From assembly GCF_036206005.1 (NCBI RefSeq), contig NZ_CP108143.1, forward strand, positions 2,990,001 through 3,054,000: a stretch of DNA of 64,000 nucleotides, written 5' to 3'. The notes below the pieces were generated by a model that did not search any database, was not told the origin of the DNA, and saw only the letters and a program-made list of their open reading frames with translations. The number at the start of each line of letters is the position of its first letter. Position 1 is the first letter of the stretch. Below are positions 1 through 9,180 of this stretch, piece by piece. This DNA comes from Streptomyces sp. NBC_00178. Its GTDB lineage: Bacteria > Actinomycetota > Actinomycetes > Streptomycetales > Streptomycetaceae. The translations under genes and the position numbers were made by a program.

Positions 1-122
1 CATGGTCGGCTTCTGCTCCATGCATGGGTGCGTACGGGTCCGTACTACTGCGGCGCGTCGCGGGTCAGCTTGGCAGACTGTGGTCCCGAGGGGCAGGGAT
101 GGGCGGCGAGGGGTGGGTGGCC

Positions 123-1106
123 ATGGACGAGCTCGTGACCGGGGACGCGGTCGTACTGGGGTTGCAGCCTGCGAGGCTGCCGAGCCGGGCCCTCGCGATC
201 GCCATCGATCTCGCGGTACTCCTGACCGTCTTCGTCCTGTTGTCCGTCGGTCTGGCCGTGGCGACCGTGACGCTCGACGAAGCGGCGACGGCCGCGATAG
301 GCGTCGCCGCGTTCCTTCTGGTCCTGGTGGGCGGGCCCATCGCGGTCGAGACCCTCAGTCAGGGACGTTCGCTCGGGAAACTCGCATGCGGTCTTCGCGT
401 CGTACGGGACGACGGCGGGCCGATCCGCTTCCGGCACGCTCTGGTGCGGGGCTCCATGGGCGTGGTCGAGATCCTGGGTACGTTCGGCGTCGTGGCCTGC
501 GTGTCGTCGCTGGTGTCCGCCCGCGGCCGACGGCTCGGTGACGTGTTCGGCGGGACCCTCGTCGTACGTGAACGGGTCTCCGTCTCCCGGACGTTCGCCG
601 TGCCCCCGCCACCGCCCTGGCTCGTGGGGCGCTTCCAGCAGGCGGACCTGTCCACCGTCCCCGACGGCCTCTGGCTCGCGATTCGGCAGTACCTGACGCG
701 GATGCACCAACTGGACGCCGACGTGCGCCGGTCGATGGCCGAGCGGTTGTCGTCCGACCTCGCCTCGCTGACCGGGGCACCCGTGCCGCAGGGGGTCCCC
801 GCGGCGGCGTATCTGGCGGCCGTCGTGCACGAGCGCCGGACGCGCGACACCCGGCGGGTGGCAGCCGCCGCGAACCGCGACGCACGGGCTCAGGCGCGGG
901 TATCCCCCTCCGGGGCAGTCCTGTTCACGCCCGCGCACCAGCCCGGCGACCTGGCGCGGGGGGTGGCCGGTGACGCGCCGGTGGGCGCGCACCCGCCCCT
1001 GCCGGAAGGGGGTCGGCCCCAGGACCACCGCGGGAGCGACGAGGCGACGGTCCAGGTGGACGGCGCACAGGGGCGGCCGACGACCGGTTTCGCCCCGCCG
1101 GCCTGA
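123..1106 (+). CDS. RDD family membrane protein
   Basis: This 327-residue protein has the RDD-domain pattern in its first 150 residues: an Arg/Asp pair in SRALAIAID (R22, D29), two hydrophobic segments (about 28-50 and 58-76), and a later Asp in RRLGD (about D140). It is therefore a predicted integral membrane protein. The substrate of RDD proteins is generally unknown. The remaining 170 residues are soluble, charged and rich in Arg/Pro, with no domain I recognise. I chose the ATG at 123 (MDELVTGDAV) because the RDD domain starts soon after it. An in-frame ATG at 99 and earlier starts are possible. It converges on the next gene. Confidence 0.7.
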   Translation: MDELVTGDAVVLGLQPARLPSRALAIAIDLAVLLTVFVLLSVGLAVATVTLDEAATAAIGVAAFLLVLVGGPIAVETLSQGRSLGKLACGLRVVRDDGGPIRFRHALVRGSMGVVEILGTFGVVACVSSLVSARGRRLGDVFGGTLVVRERVSVSRTFAVPPPPPWLVGRFQQADLSTVPDGLWLAIRQYLTRMHQLDADVRRSMAERLSSDLASLTGAPVPQGVPAAAYLAAVVHERRTRDTRRVAAAANRDARAQARVSPSGAVLFTPAHQPGDLARGVAGDAPVGAHPPLPEGGRPQDHRGSDEATVQVDGAQGRPTTGFAPPA

Positions 1107-1291
1107 ATTTCCTGATTGGCCTGAATGCGGGTTGCCGTTGGCGGAGACCCAGTGGGCGGGGTTCACGTCGTTGCCACCGGACCGGTCGCCGGGGCGGGGC
1201 GCGCGGTGGCGGGACCACCTCCAGGACCGGCCCGGCGCGGTCGGCTCCTGCGTCGTCCACGCTCATCAGCAGGCGACCGGCCCCTGTCCGC

Positions 1292-1924
1292 CTAGCCCTC
1301 GCCCGCCCGGCGGGACATCGCCGAGGGCGGGGATTCGAGGTGTTCGAGCTCGATGCCCGGTGCGGCCAGCACCACGTCACCGGAGATGTGCACGGTGTGC
1401 CGCTCGCCCGTGTCCAGCGCGTCGACCTGGTATTCGTCCACGGTCAGCGGTCCGTTGTCAGTGGCGTGCGCTTCACTGTCGAGCAGGGACCAGGCCTGGT
1501 CGACGGTGCGGGGGGCGAGAACCGGGTCGGTGAAGGTGACCAGGCGGACGCGGGTGGCGGGGGATGCGGGGGTGAGGCGCAGGAGCCGGGCAGTGGCGAC
1601 GAGGAACGCGGGGGAAGTGCCGGAGAAGGCGTGGGCGCGGACGTTGCCTTCGGTGGCGTCCGTGCCGGCCGGGTCGGTCCGCACCCATGTGACGCCGTCG
1701 ATGGCGGCACCGCGGATCTGCCAGCCGCCGGCGTGCAGTTCGAGGCGGATGGGGCGGCCGAGTTCGTCCACGGCGAGATCGACGGAACCCAGGTGGGCGC
1801 CCGAGGGGTCCGTGGTCTGCGAGACGTAGCGCCAGCCGGACGGGCCGGGGGCGCAGTGGAAGTGTTCTTCACCGAGTGGGGTGTGGTCGTGGAGATCGTG
1901 GAGCGAATAACGGCCGCGGGGCAT
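1292..1924 (-). CDS. conserved hypothetical protein
   Basis: This 210-residue protein begins MPRGRYSLHDLHDH and has no signal peptide or membrane segment. I do not recognise its family. It is rich in beta-type segments such as WRYVSQTTDP and IRLELHAGGWQIRG, and ends with a Ser/Arg-rich tail. The start at 1924 is preferred over an upstream GTG because the residues ahead of it are low-complexity Pro/Arg. It lies just downstream of the ahcY terminators in the same direction, so it probably has its own promoter in the 120-base gap. Similar proteins are, as I recall, confined to Streptomyces and close relatives. Confidence 0.6.
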   Translation of the reverse strand: MPRGRYSLHDLHDHTPLGEEHFHCAPGPSGWRYVSQTTDPSGAHLGSVDLAVDELGRPIRLELHAGGWQIRGAAIDGVTWVRTDPAGTDATEGNVRAHAFSGTSPAFLVATARLLRLTPASPATRVRLVTFTDPVLAPRTVDQAWSLLDSEAHATDNGPLTVDEYQVDALDTGERHTVHISGDVVLAAPGIELEHLESPPSAMSRRAGEG

Positions 1925-1966
1925 GGGGTCCTTCGGGTTCCTCGGGCTGTGCGGGCCCGGTACGGC

Positions 1967-1999
1967 GCAGGCCCCCGGCACGGGGGTGCGGGGGCCTGC
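1967..1999 (-). terminator. hairpin downstream of ahcY
   Basis: An 11-bp perfect inverted repeat (GCAGGCCCCCG and its complement) encloses an 11-base loop, about 50 bases past the ahcY stop. It is the second of two hairpins in the gap. No U-tract follows, as is usual for Streptomyces terminators. Confidence 0.5.
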
Positions 2000-2022
2000 G
2001 TTCGGACCTGCTGCTGAGGGTT

Positions 2023-2043
2023 CCGCCGGCCGGGGGCCGGCGG
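2023..2043 (-). terminator. ahcY terminator hairpin
   Basis: CCGCCGGCC, a GGG loop and GGCCGGCGG form a perfect 9-bp stem starting four bases past the ahcY stop codon. With the hairpin at 1967-1999 it gives a double terminator. Confidence 0.55.
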
Positions 2044-2047
2044 GTTC

Positions 2048-3505
2048 CTAGTAGCGGTAGAGGTCGGACTTGTACGGGCCCTCGACCGGGACACCGATGT
2101 AGTCGGCCTGTTCCTGGCGCAGAGTCGTGAGCTTCACGCCCAGCGCGTCGAGGTGCAGGCGGGCGACCTTCTCGTCCAGGTGCTTCGGCAGCACGTAGAC
2201 GTCGGTCGGGTAGGCCTCCGGCTTGGTGAACAGCTCGATCTGGGCCAGCGTCTGGTCCGCGAACGAGTTGGACATGACGAACGACGGGTGGCCCGTGGCG
2301 TTGCCGAGGTTCAGGAGGCGGCCCTCGGACAGCACGATGAGGACCTTGCCCTCCTTGAACTTCCAGGTGTGGACCTGCGGCTTGACCTCGTCCTTGACGA
2401 TGCCGTCGATCTTCGCCAGGCCGGCCATGTCGATCTCGTTGTCGAAGTGGCCGATGTTCCCGACGATGGCCTGGTGCTTCATCCGGGCCATGTCCGAGGC
2501 CATGATGATGTCCTTGTTGCCCGTCGTCGTGATGAAGATGTCCGCGGTCTCCACCACGTCGTCGAGCGTCGCGACCTGGTAGCCGTCCATGGCGGCCTGC
2601 AGGGCGCAGATCGGGTCGATCTCCGTGATGATCACGCGGGCACCCTGGCCGCGCAGGGACTCGGCACAGCCCTTGCCGACGTCGCCGTAGCCGCAGACGA
2701 CGGCGGTCTTGCCGCCGATCAGGACGTCGGTGGCGCGGTTGATGCCGTCGATCAGCGAGTGGCGGCAGCCGTACTTGTTGTCGAACTTCGACTTGGTGAC
2801 CGCGTCGTTGACGTTGATCGCCGGGAACAGGAGGGTGCCGTCGCGGTGCATCTCGTACAGGCGGTGCACACCGGTCGTGGTCTCCTCGGTCACGCCGCGG
2901 ATCTCGGACGCAAGCTGCGTCCACTTCTGCGGGGACTCACCGAGGGTGCGGTTGAGCAGGGTGAGGATGTGGGCGAATTCCTCGCTGTCCGCGGTGGACG
3001 GGTCCGGGGCCGAGCCGGCCTTCTCGAACTCGACGCCCTTGTGGACGAGGAGGGTGGCGTCGCCACCGTCGTCGAGGATCATGTTCGGGCCGCCGGTGGA
3101 GGTGTTCGGCCAGGTCAGGGCCTGCTCCGTGCACCACCAGTACTCCTCCAGGGTCTCGCCCTTCCAGGCGAAGACCGGGACGCCCGCGGGGGCCTCCGGG
3201 GTGCCGTTCGGACCGACCGCGATGGCGGCGGCGGCGTGGTCCTGGGTGGAGAAGATGTTGCAGGAGGCCCAGCGGACCTCGGCGCCGAGGGCGACGAGGG
3301 TCTCGATGAGCACCGCGGTCTGCACGGTCATGTGCAGGGAGCCGGTGATCCTGGCGCCGGCCAGCGGCTGCGCGGCGGCGTACTCCTTGCGGATCGACAT
3401 CAGGCCGGGCATCTCGTGCTCGGCGAGGGTGATCTCCTTGCGCCCGAAGGCGGCGAGGGAGAGGTCGGCGACCTTGAAGTCCTGGCGATTGGCGGCCGTC
3501 GTCAT
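2048..3505 (-). CDS. ahcY: S-adenosyl-L-homocysteine hydrolase
   Basis: This cytoplasmic, NAD-dependent enzyme splits S-adenosylhomocysteine into adenosine and homocysteine, removing the product inhibitor of methyltransferases. The 485-residue protein is full length. It has the substrate region [10 protein letters not shown] (about 55-64), [14 protein letters not shown] (about 83-96), the catalytic stretch [12 protein letters not shown] (about 239-250), the NAD loop GYGDVGKG (272-279) and the C-terminal KSDLYRY. The ATG at 3505 is chosen because it opens the conserved [18 protein letters not shown] segment and has GAGGAG about 12 bases upstream. Ahead lie 261 non-coding bases, so it probably has its own promoter. 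The CDF gene upstream runs in the same direction. Confidence 0.97.
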   Translation of the reverse strand: MTTAANRQDFKVADLSLAAFGRKEITLAEHEMPGLMSIRKEYAAAQPLAGARITGSLHMTVQTAVLIETLVALGAEVRWASCNIFSTQDHAAAAIAVGPNGTPEAPAGVPVFAWKGETLEEYWWCTEQALTWPNTSTGGPNMILDDGGDATLLVHKGVEFEKAGSAPDPSTADSEEFAHILTLLNRTLGESPQKWTQLASEIRGVTEETTTGVHRLYEMHRDGTLLFPAINVNDAVTKSKFDNKYGCRHSLIDGINRATDVLIGGKTAVVCGYGDVGKGCAESLRGQGARVIITEIDPICALQAAMDGYQVATLDDVVETADIFITTTGNKDIIMASDMARMKHQAIVGNIGHFDNEIDMAGLAKIDGIVKDEVKPQVHTWKFKEGKVLIVLSEGRLLNLGNATGHPSFVMSNSFADQTLAQIELFTKPEAYPTDVYVLPKHLDEKVARLHLDALGVKLTTLRQEQADYIGVPVEGPYKSDLYRY

Positions 3506-3766
3506 AACGGGCTGCTCCTCGTGATGGGTCGAGGGTGGACTGGCTGGCTCTGCGGCGGCCACGGGCACACGAATGCCCGGGCAATCCGCAGTGCAGTCCG
3601 TCGGAGGCCCTCTCTCCCTCGGCCGGCCCGCTCCAGCGGACCGATCGACCGCCATCAGCAGCGACGTCTGGTACTCACCCGAATCTACACCGAACGGCCC
3701 AGCGAACCCCAGCCCGCCCGGGCATCGGTGTGGGTCGCAGGGCCGTTCGGGGCCGGTCCTCAGGGG

Positions 3767-4759
3767 TCAGTGGCCGGATCCGGCCGGTTCGCCGGAGGGG
3801 TCCGGGCCACCCGGAGCCTTGCCCGGGTTGACGCCGGCCTCGGCCGCGGCCTCGTTGTAGATGTCCGGTTCGAGATAGATGACACGGGCGATCGGCACGG
3901 CCTCGCGGATCCGGGTCTCGGCGGCGTTGATCGCGGCGGCGACCTCGGCGGCCGTCTCGTCGTGGCGTACCGCGATCTTGGCGGCGACCAGGAGTTCCTC
4001 GGGGCCGAGGTGGAGCGTGCGCATGTGGATGATGCGGGTGACGGTGTCACCGTCGACGACCGACGCACGGATCTTCTCGACGTCCTCGATACCGGCCGAC
4101 TCGCCCAGCAGGAGCGACTTCGTCTCCGCCGCGAGGACGATCGCGATGACGATCAGCAGGACGCCGATGCACAGGGTTCCGATGCCGTCCCACACACCGT
4201 CGCCGGTGCCCAGCGCCAGGCCGACCCCGGCGAGGGCGAGGACGAGGCCGACCAGTGCGCCGAAGTCCTCGAGGAGTACGACGGGGAGCTCGGGCGCCTT
4301 GGCGCGGCGCACGAACTGCGTCCAGGTGAGCTTGCCGCGGGTCTGGTTGGACTCCGCGATCGCCGTGCGGAAGGAGAAGCCCTCGGCGATGATCGCGAAG
4401 ACGAGGACGCCGACGGGCCAGTACCAGGCCTCGATCGCGTGCGGGTGCTTGATCTTCTCGTAGCCCTCGTAGATCGCGAACATGCCGCCGACGGAGAACA
4501 GCACGATGGACACGAGGAAGGCGTAGATGTAGCGCTCGCGCCCGTAGCCGAACGGGTGCTCGGGCGTCGCCTCCCGTTTGGCCTTCTTGCCGCCGAGCAG
4601 CAGGAGCCCCTGATTGCCCGAGTCCGCGAGCGAGTGGACGCTCTCGGCCAGCATCGACGACGAGCCGCTGAAGAGGAACGCCACGAATTTGGCCACCGCG
4701 ATCGCGAGGTTGGCGGCGAGTGCCGCCACGATCGCCTTGGTTCCGCCTGACGCGCTCAT
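3767..4759 (-). CDS. CDF-family cation efflux transporter
   Basis: This 330-residue integral membrane protein belongs to the cation diffusion facilitator family, which exports divalent metals (Zn, Co, Mn or Fe) in exchange for protons. The first metal-site motif appears as HSLADS in the second transmembrane helix. The paired motif in the fifth helix reads LLEDFGAL, with Glu where many members have His, as in SLC30A9-like branches. About six hydrophobic segments lie between residues 5 and 215, followed by a soluble domain (about 220-305) with the usual regulatory fold spacing (IIHMRTLHLGPEELLVAAKI). The ATG at 4759 has AAGGGA upstream. The metal cannot be told from sequence. Confidence 0.9.
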   Translation of the reverse strand: MSASGGTKAIVAALAANLAIAVAKFVAFLFSGSSSMLAESVHSLADSGNQGLLLLGGKKAKREATPEHPFGYGRERYIYAFLVSIVLFSVGGMFAIYEGYEKIKHPHAIEAWYWPVGVLVFAIIAEGFSFRTAIAESNQTRGKLTWTQFVRRAKAPELPVVLLEDFGALVGLVLALAGVGLALGTGDGVWDGIGTLCIGVLLIVIAIVLAAETKSLLLGESAGIEDVEKIRASVVDGDTVTRIIHMRTLHLGPEELLVAAKIAVRHDETAAEVAAAINAAETRIREAVPIARVIYLEPDIYNEAAAEAGVNPGKAPGGPDPSGEPAGSGH

Positions 4760-4846
4760 GGGTGCCTGGTGTCCCTTCCTCGGTGCTGCGGCTCGGGCGC
4801 CGCGTTACGGCCGGACATTGTTGCAGTCACTGGTGCGGGCGGTACG

Positions 4847-6016
4847 TCAGACGACGACGGTCGCCCGGAAGAGCGTTCCCGTACCGGACGCTTCGACCGA
4901 TTCGTCCGCCGGGACGAACACGGATTCGCCGGGTGCGAGGGTGGTCTCGCCCACCTGCGGGGATCCGGCGGTGCAGAGCAGGATCTGCGGGGCGCCGGCG
5001 GCCAGTTCGACCGGAGCGCCGCCGGCGGACAGGACGTAGCGCGACAGCCGGAACTCGTCGACCGGTGTCTCGTAGAGCTCCTCACCGGCGGGCGATGCCT
5101 CGGGCCGGAGGATGCCGGGCTCGCTCGCTTCGAAGCGGACGATGCGCAGCAGTTCGGGGACGTCGATGTGCTTGGGGGTCAGTCCGCAGCGCAGCACGTT
5201 GTCGGAGTTGGCCATGATCTCGACGCCGAGACCGCCGAGGTAGGCGTGCGGCACCCCCGCCCCGAGGAACATGGCCTCGCCGGGCTGGAGCCGGACGTGA
5301 TTCAGCAGCATGGCCGCGATGACGCCCGGGTCGCCCGGGTAGTGGTGGGCGATCTGGGCGTACGGGGCGTGGGCGCCGCCGAGCCGTTCCGCGGCCTCGG
5401 CGGCCTCGGCGACCGTGCCGGCCATGTCGTCCGGGTCGGCGGTGAGGATCGCCGTGAGGACCTCGCGCAGCGCCGCGTCCTCGGGGCGGGCGCGCAGCAG
5501 GTCCACGTAGGGCTTGAGGGAGTCGACGCCGAGGGCGGCTATCGCGTCCGCGGCTTCGGCGGGCCTGCGGAATCCGCAGAGGCCCTCGAAGGGGGTGAGC
5601 GCGCAGATCAGCTCGGGCTTGTGGTTGGCGTCCTTGTAGGTGCGGTGCGGCGCGTCGATGGCGATGCCCCGGCGCTCCTCGTCGGCGTATCCCTGTTGTG
5701 CCTGCGCGAGGTCGGGGTGGACCTGGAGGGAGAGCGGCGCTCCGGCGGCGAGCAGCTTCAGGAGGAAGGGGAGGCGGGGGCCGAAGGCGCGGACGGCCGC
5801 GGGGCCGAGTTCGCGCTCGGGGTCCGCCGCGATGACGTCGGTGAGGGACCGCTCCCCGGGGGCGGTGGGGCGGTCGATCCTGGAGGGGGCTCCTGGGTGG
5901 GCCCCCATCCACATCTCCGCCTGCGGTTCGCCGGTCGGGGCGGTGCCGAGCAGTTCGGGAATGGCTGTGGTGGACCCCCAGGCGTAGGGGCGCACGGTGT
6001 TGGACAGGCGGTCCAT
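4847..6016 (-). CDS. manA: mannose-6-phosphate isomerase, type I
   Basis: This zinc enzyme interconverts fructose-6-phosphate and mannose-6-phosphate, the entry to GDP-mannose. The 389-residue protein starts MDRLSNTVRPYAWGS. It carries the type I signatures: QVHPDLAQAQQGY (metal-binding Gln/His), NHKPELICALTPFEGLCGFR (Glu ligand) and GEAMFLGAGVPHAYLGG (His ligand and active-site loop). The ATG at 6016 is set by the conserved N-terminus. It lies downstream of the SIS protein, Trm112-like and manB genes on the same strand, so the genes form a mannose-activation cluster whose product would feed protein O-mannosylation and envelope mannosides. Confidence 0.96.
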   Translation of the reverse strand: MDRLSNTVRPYAWGSTTAIPELLGTAPTGEPQAEMWMGAHPGAPSRIDRPTAPGERSLTDVIAADPERELGPAAVRAFGPRLPFLLKLLAAGAPLSLQVHPDLAQAQQGYADEERRGIAIDAPHRTYKDANHKPELICALTPFEGLCGFRRPAEAADAIAALGVDSLKPYVDLLRARPEDAALREVLTAILTADPDDMAGTVAEAAEAAERLGGAHAPYAQIAHHYPGDPGVIAAMLLNHVRLQPGEAMFLGAGVPHAYLGGLGVEIMANSDNVLRCGLTPKHIDVPELLRIVRFEASEPGILRPEASPAGEELYETPVDEFRLSRYVLSAGGAPVELAAGAPQILLCTAGSPQVGETTLAPGESVFVPADESVEASGTGTLFRATVVV

Positions 6017-6203
6017 GGAGATTCGTCCTCGTGGTTGTGCGGGGGCTGTGGTGCCCCTTGGGAAGGCGGGCCGTCGGACTCCGTTGTCCTCGGCGGGCGG
6101 TCGGCCCTGCGCGGAAGCAGTGCTTTCGCGCCCTGTGGGGTGCGGGCTCTCGCGCCCTGTGCGGGAGGCTGGCGGTCGGGCCATGTCGTCTCGGGCCAGG
6201 GAG

Positions 6204-7340
6204 TCAGACCCTGTTGTCGGAGGCCAGGGAGAGGTAGACGGCGGCGAAGTCGGTGACCGCGAGGAGTTCGGCGAGGGCTTCGAGTTCGCTGCCCTCCTCG
6301 GGTTCGAGTTCGCTGATGGCCGTGTCGTGGCCGAGGGCCAGCTCCCGGGCCGCCGGTCCGGCGGTCAGCCCGCCCGCCGGCCGGTCGCGGAGCAGGACGA
6401 CCCGGGCCCGCATGGCCTCGGGCTCGTCGACCCGGTCCCGGAAGAAGTCGTCGGGGTCGGCTCCCGCGGCGAAGGCTCCGGCGAGCAGCGCTCCGTGGGA
6501 GGGCAGGGCCTCGGGCAGCTCGGCGACCAGCGCCGGGCGTCCGGCGAGCTCCGCCAGGACGGCGGCGAACCGGCGGCCGACGGGGCCGGCGGCGGCGCCT
6601 TCCGTCCACACGAGGGGCAGGCTGTCGGCGAGCTCGGCGGCGAGGGTCTTGGCCGGGTTGCTGTACGTCGCGAGGGCGGGCCCGCAGCGCTCGGCGGTGC
6701 GGTCGAGGCGGTCGGCGACCTTCTGCAGCACGTCGGCGGGCGCGTCGACGAGGCCCACCCGGTCGAGCAGGGCCAGCAGCGGCGTGAGCAGGGCCCAGAG
6801 CGTCCCGGGGCCCGCGGCCGACGTCTCTGCGTCGTACTCGCCGTGCGGGGCTGCCGCCATCGGGACGACGAGTCCGTGGACCCCGTCGACGGCTTCGCGC
6901 AGCGGGGAGCGGACGGGGGCTACGGCCACGACGGTGCAGCCGCGGCGGTACGCCTGCTCGGCGAGGCGGGCGAGGCCGGGTTCCGATCCGTCGGCGGTGG
7001 CGATCAGCAGAAGGTCCACGGATCCGGCCCAGCCGGGAAGCGTCCAGCGCAGCGCGCCGGGGGCCGCCGCGACCCCGGTGGGGCGGATCGCGGTGACCGG
7101 CGCGGCGGCCCCGGCGAGGGCGCCGATCAGGTCGGCGACACCGGACGCCGCGGTTCCGGGCCCCGCGACGAGGACGGCGCGTGGCCGCCCTTCCGGTGCC
7201 AGCGCACCGATGCCCGCCTCGGCGGCGTGCAGGGTGGCGGTACGGACGCGGGCCCCGGCTTCGGCGGCGCCGCGGAGCAGTCCGCGCCGGTCCGCCCGGG
7301 CCAGGGCCTCCGGGGCGTCGAGCAACGACTCGTCGAGCAT
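6204..7340 (-). CDS. SIS-domain protein (TobH / phosphosugar isomerase-like)
   Basis: This 378-residue cytoplasmic protein resembles the bifunctional phosphoglucose/phosphomannose isomerase-like SIS proteins that sit between manA and manB in actinobacteria. The N-terminal half has an SIS-type Rossmann core: AVLVAGPGTAASGVADL (about 54-70), a second strand at SVDLLLIATADG and a third at GCTVVAVAPVRSPLREAVDG. The C-terminal half contains the PMI-type segment LVWTEGAAAGPVGRRFAAVL. The usual sugar-phosphate Ser/Thr motif (GSS/TS) is degenerate, so activity is unproven and a regulatory role is possible. The 39-base gap to the Trm112-like gene suggests cotranscription. Confidence 0.8.
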   Translation of the reverse strand: MLDESLLDAPEALARADRRGLLRGAAEAGARVRTATLHAAEAGIGALAPEGRPRAVLVAGPGTAASGVADLIGALAGAAAPVTAIRPTGVAAAPGALRWTLPGWAGSVDLLLIATADGSEPGLARLAEQAYRRGCTVVAVAPVRSPLREAVDGVHGLVVPMAAAPHGEYDAETSAAGPGTLWALLTPLLALLDRVGLVDAPADVLQKVADRLDRTAERCGPALATYSNPAKTLAAELADSLPLVWTEGAAAGPVGRRFAAVLAELAGRPALVAELPEALPSHGALLAGAFAAGADPDDFFRDRVDEPEAMRARVVLLRDRPAGGLTAGPAARELALGHDTAISELEPEEGSELEALAELLAVTDFAAVYLSLASDNRV

Positions 7341-7379
7341 GTCGGTGGGCCTCCGATCACCGTGCTGATCAAGGTGCGG

Positions 7380-7562
7380 TTATGCGGGGCGCCGGGCCTC
7401 GTCGACGAGGAGGACCGGGATGTCGTCGCGCACGGGGTAGGCGAGACCGCAGTCCGCTCCGGTGCAGACCAGCTCGGGGCTTTCGGCGGCGGACCGGTCG
7501 TCGAGCGCGGCGTGGCAGGCCGGGCAGGCGAGGATCTCCAGAAGGCCGGCTTCGAGCGGCAT
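7380..7562 (-). CDS. Trm112-family zinc-ribbon protein
   Basis: This 60-residue protein has the complete Trm112 zinc ribbon: CPAC (C13, C16) and CTGADC (C33, C38), followed by the hydrophobic strand [15 protein letters not shown]. In eukaryotes and archaea Trm112 proteins activate methyltransferases. The role of the short bacterial forms is not settled. The ATG at 7562 has GAAGGGA eight bases upstream. The gene sits tightly between manB and the SIS gene, an arrangement that, as I recall, recurs in actinobacteria and suggests a link with mannose metabolism or with a methyltransferase encoded elsewhere. Confidence 0.9.
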   Translation of the reverse strand: MPLEAGLLEILACPACHAALDDRSAAESPELVCTGADCGLAYPVRDDIPVLLVDEARRPA

Positions 7563-7750
7563 GGGCGGGTCCCTTCGGGCGTGCGGTGCGGTCCGGGCCC
7601 GGTACGGGTCCGCGGAGCTCGGGGCTTGGTCAGCCTACCGCCGGGCCGACGGGGTCGCGGCCCGGCAGGACCCGCCCGACCGGGCATGCGTCGGGCGGTG
7701 GCGTCATGGGCACCGGGTGTCCACGCGGCGTGTGCCCCGATGCCCGCGGG

Positions 7751-9118
7751 TCACGCGCGGACGAGGGCGAGAACCTCGTCGCGCACCGCTTCCATGGTCT
7801 TCCCGTCGCGCGCCTCGACGTTGAGGCGCAGGAGCGGTTCGGTGTTGGAGGCGCGGAGGTTGAACCACCAGTCACCGCTCGTGACCGTGAGTCCGTCGAG
7901 CTCGTCGAACCGGACGTCGTCGCGGTCCCCGTAGGCGGCCCTGATCGCGTCGAGCCGTTCCGCCTGGTCGGCGACGGTGGAGTTGATCTCGCCGGACCCC
8001 GTGTAGCGGTCGTACCGGTCCAGGAGGCCCGAGAGCGGTCCGTCCTGCCCGCCGAGTGCGGCGAGGACGTGCAGGGCGGCGAGCATGCCCGTGTCGGCGT
8101 TCCAGAAGTCGCGGAAGTAGTAGTGGGCGGAGTGCTCGCCGCCGAAGATCGCCCCGTGGGCGGCCATCTCGGCCTTGATGAAGGAGTGGCCGACGCGGGT
8201 GCGGACGGGGGTGCCGCCGTTCTCGCGCACGACCTCGGGCACGGACCAGGAGGTGATCAGGTTGTGGATGACGGTGCCCTCACCACCGTTGCGGGCCAGC
8301 TCGCGGGCGGCGACGAGGGAGGTGATCGCGGACGGGGACACCCCGTCGCCGTGCTCGTCGACGACGAAGCAGCGGTCCGCGTCGCCGTCGAAGGCGAGAC
8401 CGAGGTCGGCTCCCTCCGCGACGACCCGGGCCCGCAGGTCGACGATGTTCTTCGGGTCGAGGGGGTTGGCCTCGTGGTTCGGGAAGGTGCCGTCGAGTTC
8501 GAAGTACATGGGTACGAGGTCGAGGGGCAGGCCGGCGAACACGGTGGGGACGGTGTGGCCGCCCATGCCGTTGCCCGCGTCCACGACGACCTTGAGCGGA
8601 CGGATCCCGGAGAGGTCGACCAGTCCCCGCAGGTGCGCCGCGTAGTCCCCGAGGGTCTCCCGCTCGGTGACGACGCCCGGGACCTCGGCGGCCGGGTCCG
8701 GGATGCCGTGCTCCGACCACTTCTCGACCAGGGTGCGGATCTCGGTGAGGCCGGTGTCCTGGCCCACGGGCGCGGCTCCCGCGCGGCACAGCTTGATGCC
8801 GTTGTACCGGGCCGGGTTGTGGGAGGCCGTGAACATCGCCCCGGGCAGGCCGAGGGCCCCGGACGCGTAGTACAGCTGGTCCGTCGAGCAGAGGCCGATG
8901 AGGGTCACGTCGGCGCCGCGTCCCGTGGCGCCGCGGGCGAAGGCTGCGGCCAGACCGGGTGACGACGGCCGCATGTCGTGACCGATCACGATCGCGTCCG
9001 CCTCGGTGACCTGGACGAAGGCCGCGCCGAAGAGTTCCGCGAGCGGCTCGTCCCACTGGTCGGGCACGACTCCGCGCACGTCGTACGCCTTCACGAGCTG
9101 CGACAGGTCAGCTACCAC
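7751..9118 (-). CDS. manB: phosphomannomutase / phosphoglucomutase
   Basis: This cytoplasmic enzyme interconverts mannose-6-phosphate and mannose-1-phosphate, and probably the glucose phosphates, through a phosphoserine intermediate. In the 455-residue protein the catalytic serine is S99 in MFTASHNP, the metal loop is DGDAD (244-248), the sugar-binding loop is GGEHSAHYYF, and the phosphate-binding loop near the C-terminus is RASNTEPLLR. All four domains are complete. The GTG at 9118 is chosen because AGGAGG lies seven bases upstream and the protein starts at the conserved SQLVKAYDVRGVVPDQ. Its product feeds the guanylyltransferase-like protein at 22949-24040. Confidence 0.96.
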   Translation of the reverse strand: MVADLSQLVKAYDVRGVVPDQWDEPLAELFGAAFVQVTEADAIVIGHDMRPSSPGLAAAFARGATGRGADVTLIGLCSTDQLYYASGALGLPGAMFTASHNPARYNGIKLCRAGAAPVGQDTGLTEIRTLVEKWSEHGIPDPAAEVPGVVTERETLGDYAAHLRGLVDLSGIRPLKVVVDAGNGMGGHTVPTVFAGLPLDLVPMYFELDGTFPNHEANPLDPKNIVDLRARVVAEGADLGLAFDGDADRCFVVDEHGDGVSPSAITSLVAARELARNGGEGTVIHNLITSWSVPEVVRENGGTPVRTRVGHSFIKAEMAAHGAIFGGEHSAHYYFRDFWNADTGMLAALHVLAALGGQDGPLSGLLDRYDRYTGSGEINSTVADQAERLDAIRAAYGDRDDVRFDELDGLTVTSGDWWFNLRASNTEPLLRLNVEARDGKTMEAVRDEVLALVRA

Positions 9119-9180
9119 GGCCGGTCCTCCTGGGGGTCTGTGCGGACGGCCCAAACTACCCGGCGGCTCCGGGCCGCCCG

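Noticed and set aside
3506..3766. Possible SAH riboswitch ahead of ahcY
   Set aside because: CGAGGAGC occurs just before the start, but the paired elements and conserved core expected of the SAH aptamer are not in order and would overlap the start codon. It is best read as a ribosome site.
2153..4750. An 865-residue open frame opposite ahcY and the CDF gene
   Set aside because: It spans two real genes and their gap on the other strand, and its product has no recognisable domain.
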